From contig NW_019091709.1 of assembly GCF_001949145.1 (NCBI RefSeq), forward strand, positions 101,756 to 165,694: DNA of 63,939 nt. Reading direction: 5' to 3'. How positions within the stretch are numbered: the first letter of the stretch is position 1; the number at the start of each line of letters is the position of its first letter. Of this stretch, positions 56,501 to 63,939 are shown piece by piece. The notes below the pieces were generated by a model. The model was not told the origin of the DNA, ran no database searches, and was given only the letters and a program-made list of their open reading frames with translations. Source of the stretch: Acanthaster planci (Eukaryota > Echinodermata > Asteroidea > Valvatida > Acanthasteridae). The position numbers and the translations under genes are program-made.

Positions 56501-57673
56501 TGTGACTAAATTTGAACCTTTGAACGTGATGAAACGTTTTCACACGATTTGCACAGATTCGTGGAACAAGACAACCACCTTACAAGGCGCCGAAATTGCT
56601 TTATTGGTCAAAAAGGAATGCTATGCCAGAAGTTTCCCTGTGATCGGCGCGAATCACATGGAATGAGGCATGCGCTAATCTATGAGGTATCTGTGCAGTT
56701 TTTGCCCGTCTCGTGATCAGTATTGTAACCTCCTTGTGCATTTACTAGGAAAGTTTTTTTATTATTATTTCTGTGATACTTGACTTGATAACATTCAAGT
56801 TTGTCCAACGTTTATGTCACTGTACTTTTCTTTATGTGGTTATTTTACTTGACTATATAGGTAATGTAAATGCAGGGTCCCAATGAAAACTATTTTTTAA
56901 ATGTGTGGGCACACCCTGTGCCCGGACAAAGAATAAATGCTTGAACGTGTGCCAACTCTGGAAAGTCATAATACCCCCGTTTTGCATGAAAACACGTTTC
57001 TAAACGCATGGTGTAGTTCGACTTAAAATCACCTGTGAAACCAGTTTTTAGCCCGTTTATTTCCCCCCGTTGAAGGTTAATCAATCAACGGAAAGATCAT
57101 ATTTTGCTGTTTGTGTTTTGTCACTTCATTCTTCCTCTTTTGAGGGTCTTGCAATTTTGTTCGCAGTATGGTCTTTTAAGAAGTTGTGAGTTATTTACTT
57201 CAGAGTCTTCTTTTGGTAGGCCTACATGGTGAGAGTTGAAGACGTTTCATGCTCTGTTCGCACAGTTGGACTGTTTTACCCAACTTAAAGATTATATAGA
57301 GTGTGAAGGACGGTGGGCCAATGTGCCCAACCCTCATGAATATGCATCAAATGGATAAATATTATTGCAACACAGGTGTCTTTTGTTGCAAAACTTGAGG
57401 CACGTTGTTATAAGCCAGTGTCATTGTTACCCCAATTGCACCACACTGGGCGTGTGCTTGGGAAAGTATACCACGGATCTAGTTTAACAGAGAAAACTTT
57501 CGTGAAACTTTTTTTCTGTGTAAAAGTTTCTCATTAAAGCTCATTTTCTCTGGGAGCTATGGAACTTGATGAATTCTCTTAAAGTGGAGGATTTTTTACC
57601 ACCGAAACTGGAAGATTAAAACTGAACAATATTAAGGCAAGGTGTTCCTTTATTGCACCGCATCTTTGGCAAG
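53561..57673. other. upstream region of the mucin-like gene, no other gene seen
   Basis: AT-rich DNA with a short CpG-richer block at 55800-55930 that has no convincing reading frame. A TATATAG at about 57294 lies 380 bp before the mucin-like ATG and could be a core promoter element, but this is weak. Confidence 0.4.
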
Positions 57674-60600
57674 ATGCAGGACGGACATCGTAGCACCCGT
57701 TTGGCTTTCTTGTCGTGCCTTGTCCTGCTGGTTTACTTTACTGGTAAGTTATATATTCACTTATACAATACTTAATCATTAAAAAAAACTTGGTTCAGAG
57801 CTACGTTCGCCCTAAAGTTTAACTTGCAACTATTAATAAGCAGAGTTACGCCGAAAGAATTGGCAACTGATTGCGAATCGGAAGAAACAACAAAACATAA
57901 TGCAAGAAAGACAAATATTAATTTGATCAGGAAAATGTGAATTGAAAACTCGCTGTTTTTAAATTTTAAGCGATTCTGTTCATTGATTGTGTATAAGAGT
58001 TTCAGTAAAATAATTTCACGATAGCCATCAATCAACAGTTACTTTCCGGTCTTGGGGCTATTTCTTTCTTCCAAACGAAACGAAACCATCATTTGACTGG
58101 TTCCACCTGTTTTATTACAAAGTGCGCCTCGTTATTAGCCTCTACCTGAAGGATGTGCTGCATGTTCTCAAGACATATGGCGTCAAAACAACGTTAATAT
58201 TGTAAGGGAACACTGTGCTTCCTTTTATTGCCTGTGGAATATAGGGAACCAACTAAAACAGGGCCCTGTCTTAAATGATGGGACAGTCATGCCCGCGACT
58301 TCCTCTGTCGGTTGTTTTCTCTTTTCCCATGGGTGTAAAGGACATTTCCTTATTCCTTGTCAGATGATATCCATCGTAATGCATACCTCAATACCTCAAA
58401 GCTCCGTTAGACTTTCCAAATTTTTATTCCTCAAAATATATCCCTTGTGAGTTTTCCTCTTTTTACCGACCCCCTTTTCCCCCGTGCCGAGTCTTGACGC
58501 TAACTTTATGAGAACTGAGAATTTTTAACACCTTATGAATTACTCTGTTACTTTTGTAGTGACGGCCAGCCATAGTTTTAGCAGCCACTAGTAGGAAAAG
58601 CATAACTGCGTTATAAATAATTAATCAATTTAAATATTATAATTCGTTTTTGTGTCGCGTTCAAAAGTCGTTTTATACAAACCCATCTCGTACAACTGGT
58701 TGCAATGCAAAAGTCTTGCCCCTTCGTGATGCGGAAAAAAACACAGGCCTGTAATTGTTATTGATCCCGAATGTGTTTTAGTCCGTTCCATCGCGTAGGG
58801 TATTCGAGCAACTGTTCAACATAATACTGAGCTATACATCATAGGCTTATATTACCCTGGTATCACGACAGGTTTTTCAGTTTCAAGATGTGATGTTTCT
58901 TTGAAAAATGTAAATTGAGAACGGGAACCAATCATAAAGTAAGACTGGAATGCGCCCGAACTGATCTGTGTTGAGAAACTTCTCAACTGCAGAGATTTCC
59001 CCTCGGAAATGGGCCAGTAACCACGCGCTAAGTCATAAGTATGGCATTAGTTTGGAATAATCCATTTTCTGCGGAGAACAATGTCAACAGGTCATCAGCA
59101 AATCTGATAAATTACCAGCCAATTTAATTCCTAAAAAAATAGGTTAATCAGGTTTTCTCATTGCCAGTTCTCGGAAAACATGTATTCGCTGTATGGCCAA
59201 TTCGAAATGGTTAAATTCTCTTAAACGTTTGAGTTCTGTCCGTAGTCCATTAAGATTCATGATTTTTGCCTCATAGCAATATACCACAGCAAACACCAGC
59301 AGGGGGCGAGGTGTTCCCCCCCCCTTTGGCCCGGTATGTTTTTTCAATATCGCCGCAATTCCTTTTTCTCATACTGAGCCTTCGGGAATTGTCTTGCGGT
59401 CATTTTGAAACCAATTTTATAAAAGTTCGAAGTTCTTGAAAATATTCTTGGAGGGAAAAATCGAAAATGAAAGATGACATTTAAATTGATGTGATAGAAT
59501 CGGTAAGTGGTTTAGGCGGGACAATGTAGCTTTAACCTAAAATTCTGTCCTAAATGTGTACAAACTGTCTAAAAAGTTTTAAGAAATTTCTCTTTCCCAC
59601 CGGTAATGCGGGTCTTCCCTAGTACAAACAAGAGCAACAGGGCTTAGTAATTGAACATAATCAGACATAAAAAAAAAAGAAATTGAATGTTTGAGTATGC
59701 TACAATGCTAATTTCAAACATTCCTAAGCGTATATAATGCGGCCTTGCAGCTCAAGATGTAAAAGGGGATGAGTAGTTTTCCCTCGGATGCCAGTTATTG
59801 AGGGGCGCTTCCGATGCCCAAAGTAGACACACAGCAGTTCACAGAGAGAACCACAGTAAAACGGCAAAATACCTTTGAAAACGTAATTAAGAAACATGAT
59901 CACACTGATTTCCTTGCTTTTTACAAATCTCCTCTTTAGCAGAGTAGGCAGTCATGTACTGCGAAACTGATAATGCCCGGAACATGTCCGAGGTCTGTTC
60001 TTAGAGCTAAATTTAATACAGCTAGATGGGAGTATCGTTTTGAGTATTTGATCTTATCAGAGACTGCTTCAGAATGTGAATTCGTCCCAATGTGTTGCTC
60101 AAACGCGCGTGAAGTGATGCCGGGGACTTTACAATTCATCATGTTGCTGAGACTGTTTAGTCTCGACCTTGGCAGGTCTTAAACGGTTGATACAGCGTCG
60201 GCTGGCCACCGCCAATCTTTAGATCAGGAGGTTCTTTACAACTACCCACGAGAGGAATATAACACTTCCCACAGAGGGATGTTTGAAAAATAAAGCAAAT
60301 TTGTTAAACAAAATCGTTGGAAATTTTTAATTTTGAAAACTTGGGTATACATGAATAGGGATGATGTGTGCTTGTTTACGACCGGCCAAGTATACATCCT
60401 TCTATAGTGAAATCTAGATGAGAAGTTGCAGTGATACAGTGCCGTTATTCGAGGATGCATGTTGTGGTAAGGGCTAAATCTTTAAGCAGTTTACTGGAAT
60501 ACCGTATTGCTAGTGGGAACGAGCGAAGTTTTTAGCGAGATTCTTGTTTTTCACGCTGTTTATGGGATCGGTTGTATGATTGCATAGGGTTGTATGAAGC

Positions 60601-63600
60601 ATTTTCCTCAAATCCTCCTTTGAAAGGACTTTAATTAAGACGGGTCAACACCTTTCTGCACCCACTACGACACGAGCACACTGAATATGCGTGAATTAAG
60701 GCGGTAAGTCTTGGAACGCCTCCACTTTTTTACTTCAGGTAAAAGCCGATTCCGCCCTGTGAGGGAGGACACCATGTTTGTATACCCACTATAGGTCACG
60801 TGACTTAGCAGGTGCAATCGATCCATTTGTGAAGGGCATAAGTCGACCACAGCGCCCTTACAAGGTGCCGGGGCGAGCAAACTTACGAAAGCGAAAGAAA
60901 CATTTATATCGTCAAAAAAGCTGGACGGGGGCGCTCCGCAATAATGACTATCAAACACTGACTTTTTCAGGGCCACGTCCAAATCACTTGGCTGTGGCTT
61001 GAACTTACACCAAAGTCTACAAGAACTGGCTTCAGGGTCCGTGTAGGTGTCGTTTATAAACACGTCGTTTTTCGTTTTTCTATTTGAAAACGAAAAATGG
61101 AAATGGACAAACAAGTCGTTCCTTGTTTTTTATTTGAAAATAAAAAATTAAAACAGAAAAAAGTTGTTTCATTCTCGCTTTTCATTCGAAAACGAAAAAC
61201 GATAATAACGTTCTTTGAAAACAAAGAAGAAGTAATCTATTGCTCCAAGAATTAAAAAAACAGTTCCATTTTTATTTCGTAATGTAAAAAACGTCTTCGT
61301 AAGAGACTTCAAATCAAACATGGCTGAACTAGAGGAACACGAAGAATTCGTTGCTTATAGAGTAAAAAGAGGAGCAACTCACAAGGAAATTTCTCGCATG
61401 TTGAAAGGCAACTCTTATCTTTAGGCGGCCGTGACACCTCGAAAATTCGAGGGATTAATTGGGATTTACATTGAAAACAAGATTTTACTTTCGTTTTCAA
61501 CAGGAAAAACAAGAAACGTCTTCTTTGTCTTTTTCTAAATCAAAACGGAAAGCCACTTGTTTTGGTTTTCGATTTTCGATTTCAAACCGAAAAACGACTT
61601 GTGCTTGTGTGATGTTAGTTTTCAAATCTAGAAATGAAATGTTGTTGATTTGAAAACGCATATAAAACAAAAAAAAGTCCTCTTCCTTTTATCGATTTGA
61701 AAACGAAAAATTAAGAAAAAGACGAAGAAGTTGTTTCTTGTTTTTCATGTTGATAATGAGAAATGAAAGTAATCTTGTTTTAAATTCAAATTTACTCCCA
61801 ATTTCGTTTGACTGAAAGAGAATGCGAGAAATTTGGGTTGCTTCGTCCTTCACTTTAGAAGCAACAAATCCCTCGTATTCCTTTTGTTCAGCCATGATTG
61901 ATTTTTGTGGGGTTACAACTTTAAAAAGATGTTTCATACTTAACAAAATGAAAAATTGAGCTGTTTTGCTTTCTTCAAAAAAGTAAATCGTTAGTGATGT
62001 TAATCGTTTTCACACCAAAAAAGTGAAAAGAACGTGATTGTAATCGTTTCAGTTTATGTGAAAAACGAGAAAGGACTTGTTTCTCTGTTTTCAATTTTGA
62101 CTGCAATTTTGACTGCAGTTTCGAGGAGGCGTCACGGACGTCTCTGAGCACTTCTCAACAGGAAATCTGCCTTTGGGAGTGCGAGAAATTTGGGTTGCAC
62201 CATCTTTCACTTTAGAAGCAACAAATCCCTCGTATTCCTTTTGTTCAGCCGTGATTGATTTGGTGGGTTACAATTTTAGAAAGATGTTTCTTACATTAAA
62301 AAATGAAACACTTAGCTGCTTTTCATTCTTTAAAAAAGTAAGTCAATACATTATTGAGGTCAATCGTTTTCACACCGAAAATATAAAAAAGAATGTGATT
62401 GTAGTCGTTTTTCATTTTTTATGAAAGATTAGAAATGACTTCTTTCTTTTTTTTTTCAATTTTTGTTTTTAAATCGGAAAACAAGAAATAACTAATTTTT
62501 CGATTTTCCTTTTTTGTTCTTAAATCTAAAAATGGAAAACGACTTTTTTGTTTTTATTTTCGTTTTCAAATCGAAACACGAGCAAACGAAACGTACACGG
62601 GCCGTACACGGACTTGCAGCCACTACCATTAACTTGTGCGCAATTTCAAGTAATTCAGCCACGGCCAAGACTCTGCATCACGAACATGGAAGGCTAGTAG
62701 CCCATGTATGCTCATATGATAATGTCATCAGCGTAATCAAATTAATGCAAACGTGGAGACCAATATGCAAAAAGGTAGAAATGAAGTACTTTGAACTATT
62801 CATACACACCCAATATTCGCAGATACCAACAACAGCCCCTAAGGATCAGCAAGATAGGATGAGAAGATGTCGGCCAATAGCAGAAATTTTGTGGAGACGG
62901 GAGGAATTATTTTAGTCATGTGACCGTGGTGGCCCCAACTTAAAGATCTCTCAACCAATCAGTGTCTTTAGGTTTGAGAACATGACATCGACGTCTTTGG
63001 CCAAGACTACCTGGCAGTCCATGCCTATACTAATACTGCGTTAAACCTGATTTCCACGAACGTAACGAAGGCAGACCGCACACGAGACGTCAAGAAACAC
63101 TTAGTGACATTATTCCATAATGTCATCCGAAATTCGAAAAAAATGTTTGCACAAAATGCCCTTTGGCAAACTGATAATATTTTATGTACAGGCAGCTACT
63201 GTTTACTGTCTGGGCGTCATGTGTTTATGACATATTTACAATATTACAATAACCTTGACCAATGTCGATTGGACAAGGTTAGCTAGTATACAAACAACTC
63301 AGATCAATTTCAATTCAATTTGTGACAAATAATTACACTTTCATAAAACATGCCTCCTTTTTAATTTACCTCCAAAATACCAGAGTCATAATAATTGATT
63401 GTGGCGACCTGTTCATCGTTAAAATTGCCCTGTGGAGATAACCTATTGTCCTTTTTCAGTCATTATTTCTCGTTCTCCAGTAAGAGAGATCTGTAATGTT
63501 TTTGCAGCCCTTAAATTGTATTCATTTAATTATTTGTGCTTTATTTCTTTCAGGGAGCTCGTAATCCGTGCTCTTTCGTTTGCAAGATTTTCCCCAAATA

Positions 63601-63939
63601 AAAAAGCTTAATTTTTGTTCTTCACAATTTCTACGTTAAAGTGTAAAAAAATGGAAAGTTTCCCTTTACTCCCAGACTGGCAGTCCGACAAGGATAAACT
63701 GACAACAATTGTTCATAATACCTCCGTTATCTTCCATCCAGGATCATCAGCAGCTCAAATGACCACAACAGACATGACTACCGAAGATGAGGAAACAGCA
63801 TCCACTGAACTAACAAGTACACAGGAACCAACAACACCTGAGCTAACAAGTACACAGGAACCAACAACACCTGAACTAACAAGTACACAGGAACCAACAA
63901 CACCAGAACTAACAAGTACACAGGAACCAACAACACCTG
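57674..63939 (+). CDS. secreted mucin-like protein, 5' end (partial)
   Basis: Exon 1 (57674-57743) encodes MQDGHRSTRLAFLSCLVLLV and YFTG: a short basic start and a hydrophobic core, a standard secretory signal peptide. Its donor G|GTAAGTT is near consensus. Exon 2 starts at 63742 after CTTCCATCCAG; the split codon G|GA gives Gly and the frame continues SSAAQMTTTDMTTEDEETAS, so cleavage near SSA|AQ is likely. Then come four copies of the 11-residue repeat ELTSTQEPTTP (33 bp each, 63807-63938) up to the window edge. Such Thr/Ser/Pro repeats are typical O-glycosylation-rich mucin domains. What follows (membrane span, adhesion or other domains) is not visible. The join is supported by phase and by the signal peptide running into a processed N-terminus. 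No homologue is recognised. Confidence 0.72.
60977..62685. mobile_element. 1.7-kb inverted-repeat DNA element with relic ORFs
   Basis: The left end GTCCAAATCACTTGGCTGTG matches the 22-bp end of the MITE at 41325. The right end in reverse complement reads GAGTCTTGGCCGTGGCTGAA. Further inside, both ends share GTCCGTGTA and CGTTTTCG-type blocks. The interior is full of GAAAACGAAAAA/TTTTTCGTTTTC segments in both orientations. Three copies of one small ORF lie inside: plus 61320-61424 (MAELEEHEEFVAYRVKRGAT), and on the minus strand near 61830-61893 and 62185-62252 (AEQKEYEGFVASKVKD). These look like N-terminal relics of a transposase, but the family is not identified. Confidence 0.6.
61320..61424 (+). 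pseudogene. 34-codon relic ORF of the inverted-repeat element
   Basis: MAELEEHEEFVAYRVKRGAT then HKEISRMLKGNSYL and a stop. The pattern FVxxxVKxGATHxEISRxLK resembles the start of a helix-turn-helix DNA-binding N-terminus. Two inverted copies in the same element keep the same pattern with different breaks. Confidence 0.5.
63807..63938 (+). repeat. 33-bp coding tandem repeat, four copies to the window edge
   Basis: GAACTAACAAGTACACAGGA followed by ACCAACAACACCT, four times, the second copy differing only by GAG for GAA. The near identity at synonymous sites points to recent expansion or homogenisation. Confidence 0.97.

Larger units (their letters stand above)
57744..63741 (+). other. intron 1 of the mucin-like gene
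   Basis: A 6-kb intron. It contains the 1.7-kb inverted-repeat element at 60977-62685. An alternative acceptor at 63553 (TTTCTTTCAG) would bring an immediate stop in the exon-1 frame, so I prefer the acceptor at 63741. Confidence 0.7.

Noticed and set aside
61689-61946. 85-codon minus-strand frame as an independent gene
   Set aside because: It lies inside the inverted-repeat element, and its N-terminal part is one of three relic copies of the same short ORF.
62514-62915. 133-codon plus-strand frame
   Set aside because: It starts in the GAAAACGAAAAA repeats and crosses the right end of the inverted-repeat element; no domain recognised.
63553-63600. Acceptor TTTCTTTCAG at 63553 as the second exon of the mucin-like gene
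   Set aside because: In the exon-1 frame it gives a stop after two codons (GGG AGC TCG TAA); the acceptor at 63741 continues in phase into the repeat region.

Overview
This window looks like nuclear DNA from a marine invertebrate deuterostome (echinoderm, hemichordate or cephalochordate; I cannot choose among them). The genes are split by GT-AG introns of about 0.1 to 8.6 kb, base composition is AT-leaning, and the non-coding DNA is crowded with small inverted-repeat elements, minisatellites and a very abundant palindromic ACATGTAC motif. There are no bacterial operons, CRISPR arrays or convincing tRNA/rRNA genes.

Four protein genes can be supported. (1) 1873-2869, plus: the last three exons of a lysosomal palmitoyl-protein thioesterase of the PPT2 type; its 5' exons lie outside the window. 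(2) 9557-17663, minus: a complete four-exon gene for a 287-residue protein I do not recognise. It begins MGC (myristoyl/palmitoyl anchor signature) and carries an RVHF motif near its C-terminus, the form used to dock protein phosphatase 1. (3) 20055-36916, plus: a complete eleven-exon SLC27A-type long-chain fatty acid transporter/very-long-chain acyl-CoA synthetase (FATP1/FATP4 class, 639 residues). All exon phases join without a break. (4) 57674 to the right edge, plus: a signal-peptide exon, a 6-kb intron, then the start of a mucin-like exon built of 11-residue Thr/Ser/Pro repeats and cut by the window end.

Layout: a Penelope-like retroelement remnant (99-353) and PPT2 at the left; 6.7 kb of 3' UTR/intergenic DNA; gene 2 tail-to-tail with PPT2; a 2.4-kb head-to-head interval between gene 2 and SLC27A containing a consensus CRE; SLC27A with an 8.6-kb intron 2 packed with ACATGTAC palindromes, a 39-bp minisatellite and several MITE-like elements; then about 20.7 kb (36917-57673) with no recognisable gene but with a tRNA-type SINE, degenerate arrays and hairpin elements; finally the mucin-like gene, whose intron holds a 1.7-kb inverted-repeat element with three relics of one short ORF.

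Two of the genes act on fatty acyl groups: PPT2 releases them from thioesters in the lysosome and SLC27A activates them to CoA esters. Gene 2, if acylated, would carry such groups. This is only a thematic link. Nothing in the sequence shows that the genes are co-regulated, apart from the shared divergent interval of gene 2 and SLC27A.
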